Assembly (NCBI RefSeq): GCF_028748185.1
Contig: NZ_CP118164.1
Location: forward strand, 5,233,814 to 5,297,813
Reading direction: 5' to 3'
Source: Bremerella sp. P1
GTDB lineage: Bacteria > Planctomycetota > Planctomycetia > Pirellulales > Pirellulaceae
Length of the DNA stretch: 64,000 nt
Shown here in pieces: positions 55,006 to 63,705 of this stretch. The position numbers were made by a program, and so were the translations under genes. The notes under the pieces were generated by a model, which was given only the letters and a program-made list of their open reading frames with translations, was not told the origin of the DNA and did no database searches. Each line of letters begins with the position of its first letter. Positions within the stretch are counted from its first letter, which is position 1.

Positions 55006-55034
55006 CCCGTTGGATCCAAACAGGAGGACGTGCC

Positions 55035-55511
55035 ATGAACCGCATTCCAGAATCCATTAAGTTCGTCGTCATCGCTGCTGTTGGCACTGTGATACTGGTC
55101 GGATGCAGCGGAAAACGTGAAGACAAGTGGACGCGCGGGAGACCGCCTGTCTATGAGGTCACCGGCCAGGTTACTTATCAAGGCAAGCCCGTTGCCGATG
55201 CCGTGGTGACGTTTCAGCCGGTGGACGAAGCAGGCCGTGGTGGCTCGGCGATCACGGATGACCAGGGTTACTTCGAAGCACAAACGTTCGACCCAGGAGA
55301 CGGCCTCACGCCAGGAACGCATCGGGTGGCGGTCCACAAGGTGCAGCTGGTCGACGCAAGTGGAAACGTCGTGACCGAGATCCGCGAACCTGGCGGCCTG
55401 CGTGAAAAGAATCTGGTGCCGAAGAAGTATGCCGATTTTAAGAAGTCTGGCATCGAAATCACGGTCGAAGAAACGGACAACGATGTCGGTGTGATCGACC
55501 TAGTCGATTAG
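55035..55511 (+). CDS. Small lipoprotein, carboxypeptidase regulatory-like, second copy
   Basis: A 158-residue lipoprotein starting at ATG 55035 with AGGAGG upstream. The lipobox ILVGC places the lipidated Cys at about residue 22. VYEVTGQVTYQGKPVADAVVTFQPVDEAGRGGSAITDDQGYFEA is a Cna-B/transthyretin-like pattern that mirrors the lipoprotein at 9649. It forms a two-gene unit with the DUF1559 gene just ahead and ends in a strong terminator. Confidence 0.85.
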   Translation: MNRIPESIKFVVIAAVGTVILVGCSGKREDKWTRGRPPVYEVTGQVTYQGKPVADAVVTFQPVDEAGRGGSAITDDQGYFEAQTFDPGDGLTPGTHRVAVHKVQLVDASGNVVTEIREPGGLREKNLVPKKYADFKKSGIEITVEETDNDVGVIDLVD

Positions 55512-55540
55512 CACGCATCGCTCGCTTCTCATCGAATAAA

Positions 55541-55580
55541 AAAGCGGCCCCGAAACATCGGCTTCGGGGCCGCTTTCATT
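55541..55580. terminator. Terminator between convergent genes
   Basis: AAAGCGGCCCCGAA (55541-55554) pairs exactly with TTCGGGGCCGCTTT (55563-55576), preceded by an A run and followed by T-rich bases. It serves both the lipoprotein and the convergent CAP-domain gene. Confidence 0.9.
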
Positions 55581-55605
55581 TAGATCTGTCAATCAGTCAG
55601 ACGTT

Positions 55606-56133
55606 CTAGTTACCGAACACGCCGACCCAATAGGCAGTACCATTGCGGCCGATCGCGTAGCCGTAGCCAACTTCGCGAGCACCGCTCAGCAGGATGGCTC
55701 GGTGCCCTGGGCTGTTGAGCCAACCGTTAAAGCATTCTGGAATGCTCGGCGAACCGTACAGGATGATCTCACCGTAGGGAGAGCCTGGGTATTGGTGACG
55801 TCGAGCACGCGAAACGAATCCACCGTTGACCGAGTGGCTGAATTGGCCAGTACGGGCCATGTACCAGGCATGGTCCTGGGCGGCTTTGGTCAGTTCCGGG
55901 CTAATTCGCTGAGCCGGCAGTTGATACCGACCGCGAACTTCATTCGAGTGATGCCACATTTTCACCAGGGTCGGGTGCTTGTGGAGAAAGTCGTCGCCGG
56001 GCACTTTGGCGTCCGCTTTCTTGGTTTCTACTTCCTTCTTCTCGTCGGCCTGGGAATCGGTCGTGGTTGGTGCGGCAACGAGCGACGTGGACAAAGACAG
56101 CGTCAACAAAAGGGCTAGGGACAAACGGGTCAT
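55606..56133 (-). CDS. Secreted CAP-domain protein
   Basis: A 175-residue exported protein. The chosen ATG 56133 gives a clean signal peptide (MTRLSLALLLTLSLSTSLVAAP). A short charged linker is followed by the CAP/SCP fold: VKMWHHSNEVRGRYQL, ISPELTKAAQDHAWYMARTGQFSHS, SPYGEIILYGSPSIPECFNGWLNSPGHRAILL, and AYWVGVFGN at the end. CAP proteins bind sterols, lipids or peptidoglycan-type ligands; no exact role is known here. The upstream in-frame start adds 32 residues without a match. Confidence 0.88.
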   Translation of the reverse strand: MTRLSLALLLTLSLSTSLVAAPTTTDSQADEKKEVETKKADAKVPGDDFLHKHPTLVKMWHHSNEVRGRYQLPAQRISPELTKAAQDHAWYMARTGQFSHSVNGGFVSRARRHQYPGSPYGEIILYGSPSIPECFNGWLNSPGHRAILLSGAREVGYGYAIGRNGTAYWVGVFGN

Positions 56134-56610
56134 GGGGGAGAACAACCTCCGTGGGCGGGATATGAAGCGGGTCTTACCATCCGAACTCCGTGTCTGGGAC
56201 GGTAAACGAATCACCGGTTTTAAAGGCATTCCAGGTCGATCGCAAGTGGTTGGATTTAACGATTACGTAAACTTTCATACTGACACTCCCTGACCGTTAA
56301 CCAGCGATCCCCTCGCAATAATGGAGACTTATCGGCCCAAGTTGAGATAGGTTGCGCTGTGAGAAAATAGAGAAAGCAGCCCGTTGCGGGCCAGATTGCG
56401 CTCGGTTACACTCAAAGCTGGTTTAATAGGGATTTGTGGCCGCTTGCAGCCTATCTGCTAAAGTGCCGTTGTCGCTCCTCCCAGCGGCAATTTTTCTTAG
56501 AACAGATCACATGCTGCGGCCCTATCGAACATTTGGGAACCGTGGCGTTCTTGCAAGGCTTACTGCCTTCGATCTGCCACATTCCCGCATCGCTTGCGAG
56601 AACACCCGTC
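56134..56610. other. Intergenic region upstream of the PLP gene pair
   Basis: About 475 bases between divergent genes. A GCCCGTTGCGGGC hairpin lies near 56380-56392. A forward frame is open from 56434 in phase with the PLP gene but has no family match, so it is probably leader. No SAM riboswitch was found in it. Confidence 0.4.
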
Positions 56611-57810
56611 ATGTCAGTGGCTCCAGAACAAAAAGCAAACCAAGGTACCTCCACCACCGCCGTGCAAGGTGGCGAGGCCCGCATGAAGCCGGGCAACGCG
56701 ATCACCGATGCCATCTTCTGTGCGTCGACCTACACCTTCGACAACACCGATTCGATTATTCGCTATATCGAAGAGAATCAGGTACGCGAAGAGTACGGCC
56801 GCTACGGCAACCCCGGTGAGAAGACGGCCGAAGCCAAGCTGGCCGCCATCGAAGGAGGCGAATCGGCTGTACTTTACTCGTGCGGCATGGCTGCGTTCGT
56901 TGGGCTGTTGATGGCGAAAGTCAGCTCGGGCGACAACGTCGTCTTCTTCGACGAGTGTTACCACCGTAGTCGCGAATTCTGCGGCAAGCACCTGGCCCGG
57001 TTCGGTGTCGAAACCAAGACCGTCAAGACCGGTGACTATGAAGCAATGGAAAAGGCAATCGATGCCAATACCAAGATGCTCATCAGCGAGTCGCCGACCA
57101 ATCCGCACCTGAGCTGTGTCGATCTGGAAAAGTTCACCGAGATCGGCAAGAAGCACGGCGTTGAAACGCTGATCGATGCCACGCTGGCGACTCCATACAA
57201 CCTGCGACCGCTGGAATATGGCGTCGACTACGTCCTGCATTCGGCTACCAAGTATCTCGCTGGTCACAACGATCTTCTGGCTGGTGCGATCATCGGCAGC
57301 GAAGAAAAACTAGCCGATGTGCGTCAGCTGCGTGGCGTCATGGGGGGCATCAATGCTCCACACAATTGTTACCTTTTGCTTCGCGGGCTGAAGACGTTCT
57401 CGCTGCGAATGGAACGTCACAATGCGAACGGAATGGCGGTCGCCCAATTTCTCGAAGATCACCCAATGGTCGAGAAGGTTTATTATCCCGGGCTTCCCTC
57501 GCACCCGTATCACGAAATCGCCAAGGCCACGATGCGCGGCTACGGCGGGCTGGTGACATTTAATGTGAAGGAAGCTGACTGGCGGAAGACCGCTAACGTT
57601 GTCGACAACGCGAAGATTTTCAAGATCGCGCCGAGCCTGGGTGGTGTTGAATCGTTGATCGAGCAGCCGCTGGTGATGAGCTACTACCAGCAAACGCCCG
57701 AGAACCGAGCCAAGTTCGGTATCTACGACAACATGATCCGCATCGCCTGTGGTATTGAAGACACGGATGATTTGATCGCAGACCTGAAGCAAGCGTTGGA
57801 CAACGCGTAG
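56611..57810 (+). CDS. Trans-sulfuration PLP enzyme, cystathionine gamma-synthase-like, first copy
   Basis: A 399-residue Cys/Met-metabolism PLP enzyme. The PLP lysine is in VLHSATKYLAGHNDLLAGAIIG (about residues 207-228). AVLYSCGMAAFVGLL holds the phosphate-binding turn. REEYGRYGNPGEKTAEAKLAAIEGG marks the usual N-terminal contact region, and LGGVESLIEQPLVMSYYQQ is C-terminal. The enzyme may join homoserine esters with cysteine or cleave cystathionine. A second member follows 13 bases downstream, and the two are probably co-transcribed. I chose ATG 56611; the upstream frame is likely leader. Confidence 0.88.
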   Translation: MSVAPEQKANQGTSTTAVQGGEARMKPGNAITDAIFCASTYTFDNTDSIIRYIEENQVREEYGRYGNPGEKTAEAKLAAIEGGESAVLYSCGMAAFVGLLMAKVSSGDNVVFFDECYHRSREFCGKHLARFGVETKTVKTGDYEAMEKAIDANTKMLISESPTNPHLSCVDLEKFTEIGKKHGVETLIDATLATPYNLRPLEYGVDYVLHSATKYLAGHNDLLAGAIIGSEEKLADVRQLRGVMGGINAPHNCYLLLRGLKTFSLRMERHNANGMAVAQFLEDHPMVEKVYYPGLPSHPYHEIAKATMRGYGGLVTFNVKEADWRKTANVVDNAKIFKIAPSLGGVESLIEQPLVMSYYQQTPENRAKFGIYDNMIRIACGIEDTDDLIADLKQALDNA

Positions 57811-57823
57811 AAGGGAATCCCCC

Positions 57824-58969
57824 ATGCAGTTTCGCACCAAGGCCATCCATGTTGGCAACAAGAAGGATCCGCAGACCGGGGCCGTTGTTCCGCCGATTCA
57901 CGTCGCTTCCACGTTCGTGCAGCCTGGAGCAGGGGAGTGGGGCGAGTTTGACTACTCACGCAGCGGGAATCCGACTCGCAAGAATTTAGAGACCACCCTC
58001 GCTGAGTTGGAAGGGGGCTGTGGAGCTCTCGCGTTTGCCTCTGGAATGGCTGCGACGCACTGTGCGACGATGCTGTTGGAAGCCGGCGATCATATCGTCG
58101 CCGGCACCGATATCTATGGCGGCACCTACCGTTTGCTGCACAAGATCACGCAGAAGAGCAACATCGGGATTACGCTGGTCGATGCGACCAATCCCGAAAA
58201 TCTCGCTGCCGCGATTCAACCTAATACGAAGATGATGTGGGTCGAGAGTCCCGGCAACCCGCTGATGTCGATTACCGATTTGGCCGCGTGTGCCAAGGTG
58301 GCGAAAGAACATGGCGTTTTGCTCGGAGTCGACAGCACGTTCGCGACGCCTGTGTTGACTCGGCCGTTGGAACTGGGCATCGATATCGTGCAGCACTCGG
58401 TCACCAAGTACCTGGCTGGTCACAGCGATGTACTGGGCGGGGCATTGGTGGTGAAAGATAAGGAATTGTACGATCGGCTCTACTTCATTCAGAACGCAAC
58501 CGGTGCCGTACTCGACCCGTTTGGCTCGTTCCTGGCATCTCGCGGGATTAAGACGCTTGAGCTACGGGTTCACGAACAGTGCCGCACGGCCCAGAATATC
58601 GCCGAGTACTTGAACGAGCATCCCAAGGTTACCCGCGTTCTTTATCCCGGTTTGAAGACGCACCCCGGGCACGAGATTGCTGCGAAGCAAATGGATGGCG
58701 GATTCGGGGCCATGATAAGCTTCGAAGTCGAAGGTGGGTTCGCGGCCGCGAAGAAGGTATGCGACGACACAAAACTGTTCCAACTCGCCGTGAGCTTGGG
58801 GGCGGTTGAATCATTGATCGAGCAACCGGCCTCGATGTCGCACGCTAGCTATGACAAAGCCGACCGCCTGGCCCATGGGATCAAAGACGAACTGATCCGG
58901 ATTTCAGTCGGGCTGGAAGCAGCGGAAGATCTGATTGCGGACCTGAGCCAGGTACTCGATCAGATTTAG
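57824..58969 (+). CDS. Trans-sulfuration PLP enzyme, cystathionine gamma-synthase/lyase-like, second copy
   Basis: A 381-residue enzyme of the same superfamily. QFRTKAIHVGNKKDPQTGAVVPPIHVASTFVQ opens it. The PLP lysine lies in HSVTKYLAGHSDVLGGALVV. GTDIYGGTYRLLHKI and LGAVESLIEQPASMSHASYD follow the gamma-synthase/gamma-lyase pattern. It is closer to the classical MetB/MetC/CGL type than the first copy. The pair could run successive steps (cystathionine made, then cleaved) or supply both directions of trans-sulfuration. A strong terminator ends the unit. Confidence 0.9.
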   Translation: MQFRTKAIHVGNKKDPQTGAVVPPIHVASTFVQPGAGEWGEFDYSRSGNPTRKNLETTLAELEGGCGALAFASGMAATHCATMLLEAGDHIVAGTDIYGGTYRLLHKITQKSNIGITLVDATNPENLAAAIQPNTKMMWVESPGNPLMSITDLAACAKVAKEHGVLLGVDSTFATPVLTRPLELGIDIVQHSVTKYLAGHSDVLGGALVVKDKELYDRLYFIQNATGAVLDPFGSFLASRGIKTLELRVHEQCRTAQNIAEYLNEHPKVTRVLYPGLKTHPGHEIAAKQMDGGFGAMISFEVEGGFAAAKKVCDDTKLFQLAVSLGAVESLIEQPASMSHASYDKADRLAHGIKDELIRISVGLEAAEDLIADLSQVLDQI

Positions 58970-59010
58970 ATCTTCGTCCTACGAAATAGATCGCATCAGC
59001 GCAAGCAAAA

Positions 59011-59040
59011 AAGGGGAGTCCAAGTGGACTCCCCTTCTTT
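59011..59040 (+). terminator. Rho-independent terminator after the PLP gene pair
   Basis: AGGGGAGTCC (59012-59021) and GGACTCCCCT (59026-59035) form a perfect 10-bp stem with a 4-base loop, then TTCTTTTAG. It also lies before the end of the convergent cysteine-rich gene. Confidence 0.88.
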
Positions 59041-59081
59041 TAGTTTGGCAGGACGCCTATTCGCTAACCATGTAGGGGCGA

Positions 59082-59642
59082 TTACTTGGCTGGCGTGGGA
59101 GCGTAGTAGGTAGCTTGTCGCGTCGTCGGTTTCGCTGCGACTCGCTTCGAGTAGTGGGGAACCTGGTTGCTTGCTCGCTTGGACTCGGTGCCAACGGGCT
59201 GCCATTTGCCTGGTTCACGCATTGGGGCGTGTTCGTTGGTTGGGGTCATCGGCGGGCCGGGGATGGTCGGCACGGATGGAGGACCTTGCTCAATGTATTC
59301 GACGCCGGGGTGATGCGACTCATAGCCATCCCAGTTCGAGCTGCAGCCACAGGTATCACATCCACACGAAGGAGTCGTATCGCATCCGCATCCATTGAAG
59401 CGGATCGGGTGGAACAGGCTATGAACCGTGCGTTTGACGGCACATGCACCGTGCGTCAGGGTGAAGCCAACCCCTTGTACCAGTTCGCCCAGTGGATTGA
59501 AGCATGGAGTGCAGCAGTGATCACACCCACAGCTAGCAACGGAGTGGGTGACAACATGATTGCTTTCACAGCCACACGATTGTCCGTAGGCCTGGATGCT
59601 GGTAGCCAGCACGACAGCGGCAGCCAGAAGTTGCGTTTTCAT
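59082..59642 (-). CDS. Secreted cysteine-rich protein of unknown function
   Basis: A 186-residue exported protein with signal MKTQLLAAAVVLATSIQAYGQ. The mature N-terminal half is rich in cysteine (CGCESN, CGCDHCCTPCFNP, CGCDTTPSCGCDTCGC), and the C-terminal half is proline-rich and low in structure. The cysteine clusters could bind metal or form disulfide cross-links. A divergent neighbour at 60008 also carries a cysteine cluster. No family is recognised. Confidence 0.68.
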   Translation of the reverse strand: MKTQLLAAAVVLATSIQAYGQSCGCESNHVVTHSVASCGCDHCCTPCFNPLGELVQGVGFTLTHGACAVKRTVHSLFHPIRFNGCGCDTTPSCGCDTCGCSSNWDGYESHHPGVEYIEQGPPSVPTIPGPPMTPTNEHAPMREPGKWQPVGTESKRASNQVPHYSKRVAAKPTTRQATYYAPTPAK

Positions 59643-60007
59643 CGGTTGAGATCCTTCTCGAAAATTAAAGCGTCAGGGTGACGCGGCATGCCGGAGGCAA
59701 AGTTTTCGTTGACGGAACTGTTTATCGAGCCGCTACTAAGCAAAAAAACAGAATAACCCGATCAACCGGCAATCCTCTTGTATCTTGCCTAGTGCCCCAG
59801 AAGATGGTTGTTTGGGAGAAGTACGTCGAGTGCATAGCTGCTGTCGCGGCTCGCAGGCGGAGGGCTGGGAAAACTTTGCGGATTATCTCGACTTTTCTGA
59901 AAGTGGGGACTTTGCCGGTGACGATACGCAGATATGGACAGCGCAGTCTTGCGCCGCCGTTAACCGTCTCCCCCCCGGTATTTCAATTGTCGAAGGAAGG
60001 AAAGGCC
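59643..60007. other. Divergent intergenic region
   Basis: About 365 bases between two divergent cysteine-rich envelope genes. Forward frames are open here but do not resemble protein families. It should contain both promoters. GAAGGAAGGAAAGG just before 60008 is a strong ribosome binding site. Confidence 0.4.
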
Positions 60008-61297
60008 ATGCGAGTCTTCCCCTGGATTCTGACTTTGCTCACCGCAGCGTGCGGAAGTGTTATTGCGGATCTCGCGACCGCAGCAGAACCTCGTGAACCT
60101 GCCAAGCTGCAGCACGTGGTTTCCGATGATTACAATCGTCCACCGTCGCCTGCCAAGGCGATTCGGAGTCTCTTCTCGACCGATCAAGATCGTGTCTTCG
60201 CAGCCCGGCAACGTGTTGCGCGGGCAAGTTATGTCGCATCGAAGGTGCAAGCCGGCGACATCGAACAAGTGGACTACTCTGTCTTGAGCGAAACGTCCGG
60301 TACGATGCCTATGGAAGGCGAGATCGTGATGGAAGGCCACGCTGTGGCCGGCATGCATGATCCAATGACCTACCACGGCGGCCCAGGCTGCACGTCATGC
60401 CAGGGTGGTAGCAACTGTGGCGGCTCGTGTGATTCGTGCGGTGTGTGTGGTCCATGCGATTCGATTTGCTTTCCCCTCTGTTTCCGTTTGAACCTGGAAA
60501 ACCTCTCGGTCCGGGCCGGCGTTCAGGGCTTCAAAGGGCCTATGAATCTAGGCATGGATGGTAGCTTTGGCTTTCTGTACGGCGTGAACTGGGGTGTTCC
60601 ACTGTTCTCGCGTGATCACGGTTTCGGCTTTCAGCTGGGTGTGAATGGGACCAACGCTAACTTGCATGGTGCTAGTTTCACCGACGATCATCGTGACCAG
60701 TTCTTCCTGACGACCGGTTTCTTCCGTCGCGTCGACTGGGGCTGGCAAGGTGGTCTGGTTTACGACCACATGAGCGATCACTGGTACTACGACGTCGATG
60801 CCAGCCAGATTCGCGGCGAACTCAGCTGGAAATTCCAGTGTAAAGGTGAGTTTGGCTTCTGGTTCACCGCATCGGATGAAACAAGCGACATTGACGAACA
60901 GATCATTCTGCCTGGTGATACGGCTCCAACCTTCGTCAATGGCTCGTACCAGCCACACAACATGTTTGCGTTCTTCTACCGAACGCCGCTCGAAGTATGT
61001 GGTGGTGAAATGCGTTTCTCCGGCGGCTGGACCGACAACGAACTCGGTTTGATTGGTGCCGACGCGAACGTGCCGATCACCAAGTGTCTGTCCCTGGAAA
61101 CGAACTTCCTCTACCTGATTCCTCGCAACGACAACGACGGCAACTTGGATGAAAGCCTAAGTGAATCCTGGAATATTGGAATCAACCTGGTTTGGTACCC
61201 TCGTGCATGCAGTTCCGCGAGTGCGGGCAAGAACTACTACCGTCCACTGTTTAACGTGGCACATAACGGTACGTTCTCGATGTATCCAACCGAGTAA
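60008..61297 (+). CDS. Predicted outer-membrane beta-barrel protein with cysteine cluster
   Basis: A 429-residue exported protein. I chose ATG 60008 for its signal peptide (MRVFPWILTLLTAACGSVIADLATAAE) and strong ribosome binding site. Residues about 110-160 hold a cluster of about ten cysteines (GCTSCQGGSNC, CDSCGVCGPC). The rest shows alternating amphipathic strands with many Gly, Trp and Tyr residues (VDWGWQGGLVYDHMSDHWYYDVDASQIRGELSWKF), as in beta barrels. It may belong to the planctomycete family called DUF6666, recalled from memory and not checked. The role is unknown. Confidence 0.7.
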   Translation: MRVFPWILTLLTAACGSVIADLATAAEPREPAKLQHVVSDDYNRPPSPAKAIRSLFSTDQDRVFAARQRVARASYVASKVQAGDIEQVDYSVLSETSGTMPMEGEIVMEGHAVAGMHDPMTYHGGPGCTSCQGGSNCGGSCDSCGVCGPCDSICFPLCFRLNLENLSVRAGVQGFKGPMNLGMDGSFGFLYGVNWGVPLFSRDHGFGFQLGVNGTNANLHGASFTDDHRDQFFLTTGFFRRVDWGWQGGLVYDHMSDHWYYDVDASQIRGELSWKFQCKGEFGFWFTASDETSDIDEQIILPGDTAPTFVNGSYQPHNMFAFFYRTPLEVCGGEMRFSGGWTDNELGLIGADANVPITKCLSLETNFLYLIPRNDNDGNLDESLSESWNIGINLVWYPRACSSASAGKNYYRPLFNVAHNGTFSMYPTE

Positions 61298-61630
61298 TCG
61301 ACAATCCGTTGGGGGATTTAGCAGGCCGAGTCCTTTGCGAGGGGACTCGGCTTGCTGTCGTTCTTGGGGGATTGCGAAGCCTTTTTCGGTTGCCTGGTGT
61401 TTGCCGTATCTTCAAACAGCGAATCACCTTCCCAAGATTCTGCCGCCGCGGTATGATAGGCGAGAATATGCAAGCATCCCCGCCATGAGGGTTGGCGACC
61501 ACTGAAATTGTCGTAGGTAGCGTGAGGTCGCCGCGAAGAGCCGTCTAAAGGCCCGCAATTACCCAGGCCGGGGGGTCCCCTTTATGCAGGAAGGCATGGC
61601 CCGTTAACCGGGCAATCGTTGATTTAATAC
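61298..61630 (+). other. Structured leader upstream of the disordered-protein gene
   Basis: About 330 bases. GGCGACC (61494-61500) and GGTCGCC (61526-61532) are perfect complements. GGCC/GGCC enclose GGGG-GT-CCCC near 61566-61600, and GCCCG/CGGGC form a small hairpin near 61599-61613, 20 bases before the start codon. The stack of stems suggests a folded 5' leader. No riboswitch class fits. Confidence 0.45.
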
Positions 61631-63043
61631 ATGAGCAATTCGAACAAAGCTGGGCACTGGCGATCTCTCGCCGCCGAAATTGGCGCCATCTCGCAAGACG
61701 AACTCGAAAAGGCCGAAGCAGCGGAAGCCGCTGCGAAAGAGGCTGAGCAAAAAGCCGCGGAAGAAGCAGCAGCAAAAGAAGCTGCCGAGAAAGCAGCGGC
61801 CGAGGAAGAAGCGGCCGAAGTAGAAGTCGCTGAAGAATCTGCAGAACCATCAGCAGAGGAAGCGGCCTCCGATATTGAAGCGGCGGAAGACGCGTTTCAA
61901 GATGCTGTGGAGCCAGAGGACGAGCTTTCGCAGGTTTCCGACGGCCCCGTCGATAATGAAGAGATTGTCGAGCCGCCACACGAAGAGATCGTAGCGGCAA
62001 CCGAGGAAGTCGTCGCGGAAGAGCCTCCGAAGCCGAAAAAGAAGAAAGCGAAGAAACGCAGCCACTGGGCGTCTCTGTCCTCGATGCTCGGCCTTGCCTC
62101 TCCTGAAGAAGAAGAGGAGGAGGATGAAGAGGAGGACGAGGAAGAAGCACAGGCTGAAGAAGAGATCAAGGTAACGGTCAAAGAGGAACAGCCTGTTGCC
62201 AAGAAGGACGAAGGCAAAGAGGAAAGCCCTCATCTGGCTGCTTTCAAGAAACCGCTAGAGCGTTCGCCCGAAGAGGCCCGGGCATCCGAGATCATCGGCA
62301 GTCCTGCTGCTAAGTCTCGTCCGACAAGTGATGACGACTTCGAAGGTTTCGACGGTATCTTTCTGGACGAAGGAACTCGCGAAACGGATGCCATGGACGC
62401 TGATGTCGGCGAAGACGATCAGGACGAAGAAGAGGAACGCGCTCCGCGAAAAGAGCGTCGCGGACGAACACGTGGTCGCCGACGCGGACGACGCTCTCGC
62501 AGCGATGAAGATGTAAAGGTTCGCGAAGCTACTCCCGAAGACGAAGATCGCGACGAAGACCTGGAAGACGAAGTTGAGAGCCGCGATTCTCGTTCCGACC
62601 AGGACGAGGGCGACGAAGAGCAACGACCAACACGCCGCCGCCGCCGCCGTCGTCGTTCACGTAAGGCATCCGACTCGGAGTCGACGCAGGAAGAAGCCCC
62701 GCGTAGTCGCCGCTCGAGTCGCTCGGAAGATGAAGACTACGACGATGATGACGACGATGACTCGGATATCGATGTCGACAACGAGGATGATCGCGAAGAT
62801 GCCCCGCGTGGTCGTCGTCGACCCTCACGTCGCCGTCGTAGCGATTCCGACGAGGAGGATAAGCCGAAGGACAAGCACAAGAAGATTCCTTCGTGGACCG
62901 ATGCCGTGACTGCAATGGTTGATAAGAACATCGAGCGTCACGAGAATGCCCCACCATCCCGCCCACATGAACGGGGTGGTCGTAACAGTGGCGGTCGTCG
63001 TCGCCGAGGAGGCAGCGGCGGTGGCGGACGTGATCGACGCTGA
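61631..63043 (+). CDS. Highly charged, intrinsically disordered protein
   Basis: A 470-residue protein almost wholly of low complexity. Residues about 23-65 are Ala/Glu-rich. From about 155 to 440, acidic blocks alternate with arginine-rich runs (RRGRTRGRRRGRRSR, RRRRRRRRSRK). The tail is RGG-like (GGRRRRGGSGGGGRDRR). Short conserved-looking motifs stand out: GHWRSLAAEIGA (8-19), SHWASLSSMLGLA (about 144-156), and PSWTDAVTAMVDKNIERH near the C-terminus. Such mixes occur in RNA-binding scaffolds such as the C-terminal parts of RNase E. No catalytic domain is present. The function is unknown. Confidence 0.7.
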   Translation: MSNSNKAGHWRSLAAEIGAISQDELEKAEAAEAAAKEAEQKAAEEAAAKEAAEKAAAEEEAAEVEVAEESAEPSAEEAASDIEAAEDAFQDAVEPEDELSQVSDGPVDNEEIVEPPHEEIVAATEEVVAEEPPKPKKKKAKKRSHWASLSSMLGLASPEEEEEEDEEEDEEEAQAEEEIKVTVKEEQPVAKKDEGKEESPHLAAFKKPLERSPEEARASEIIGSPAAKSRPTSDDDFEGFDGIFLDEGTRETDAMDADVGEDDQDEEEERAPRKERRGRTRGRRRGRRSRSDEDVKVREATPEDEDRDEDLEDEVESRDSRSDQDEGDEEQRPTRRRRRRRRSRKASDSESTQEEAPRSRRSSRSEDEDYDDDDDDDSDIDVDNEDDREDAPRGRRRPSRRRRSDSDEEDKPKDKHKKIPSWTDAVTAMVDKNIERHENAPPSRPHERGGRNSGGRRRRGGSGGGGRDRR

Positions 63044-63063
63044 GCCGGTCTGCGAAGTCTAAG

Positions 63064-63552
63064 CTAAGTAGAAATGGCCTCTTCCTGATGGCAGGAAGAG
63101 GTTGTCTCGGGCGTCGTTTTTGACGCGGTTTCTTCCAGCTCTTCCATACGCAGGGCGATGCGATTGAATTGGTCTGCCATGTCCTGCCAGCTATCCCCAT
63201 CGCGTAGGATCAGTGGACCGGTTTTTTCTCCGTCGGCAAGTTGTTGCATCGCACGACGGAAGCGTACGACTGCTCCGACCAATTGATTGCTATGCCGTAT
63301 GGTGTCTACCAGGATGATCGGCAGCACCAATAGGCTTACCAAAACGGCTGGAACGAAGTAGTTCCACAGCATTTGTGATATGGCCGCGACAGGAGCATTC
63401 AGATCGCTAAGCGCTGCACCTAAAAGTAGAACCACACCGACACTCAAAAGGTAAGCAGCCCAGTGCATTATCGCGCGCAGGACGAGACGTCCTTGCAGGA
63501 TCGGATCTACCCAAAACAATCGGCGGCGTTGTTGCTTTACTTGCTTCGACAT
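63064..63552 (-). CDS. Small membrane protein with HAMP-like region
   Basis: A 162-residue protein with two membrane helices at about 26-47 (MHWAAYLLSVGVVLLLGAAL) and 64-84 (FVPAVLVSLLVLPIILVDTI). The next region, about 85-145, resembles a HAMP-type coiled coil (RFRRAMQQLADGEKTGPLILRDGDSWQDMADQFNRIALRMEELEE). No kinase or receptor output domain follows. It lies upstream-adjacent, on the same strand, to the DUF3365-like gene and may form a sensor pair with it. Confidence 0.7.
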   Translation of the reverse strand: MSKQVKQQRRRLFWVDPILQGRLVLRAIMHWAAYLLSVGVVLLLGAALSDLNAPVAAISQMLWNYFVPAVLVSLLVLPIILVDTIRHSNQLVGAVVRFRRAMQQLADGEKTGPLILRDGDSWQDMADQFNRIALRMEELEETASKTTPETTSSCHQEEAIST

Positions 63553-63705
63553 TCGTTAGCTCCCAAGGTGCCAGTAAGGTCCTTGGGAAGCTTACGACGT
63601 GCCGGTCTATATGCCAGCAATAAGCCGTCCGTATGGCCTTCGCTACAGCAACCTCTCGTGTAGCGAATCGATTCGAGCGGATCGTAACGATTATGATGGT
63701 GCGTT

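Noticed and set aside
56674-56699. SAM-I riboswitch-like core (GGCCCGCATGAAGCCGGGCAAC)
   Set aside because: It lies inside the coding part of the first PLP gene, where the same bases encode the conserved stretch GGEARMKPGNA. The rest of the riboswitch fold is absent.
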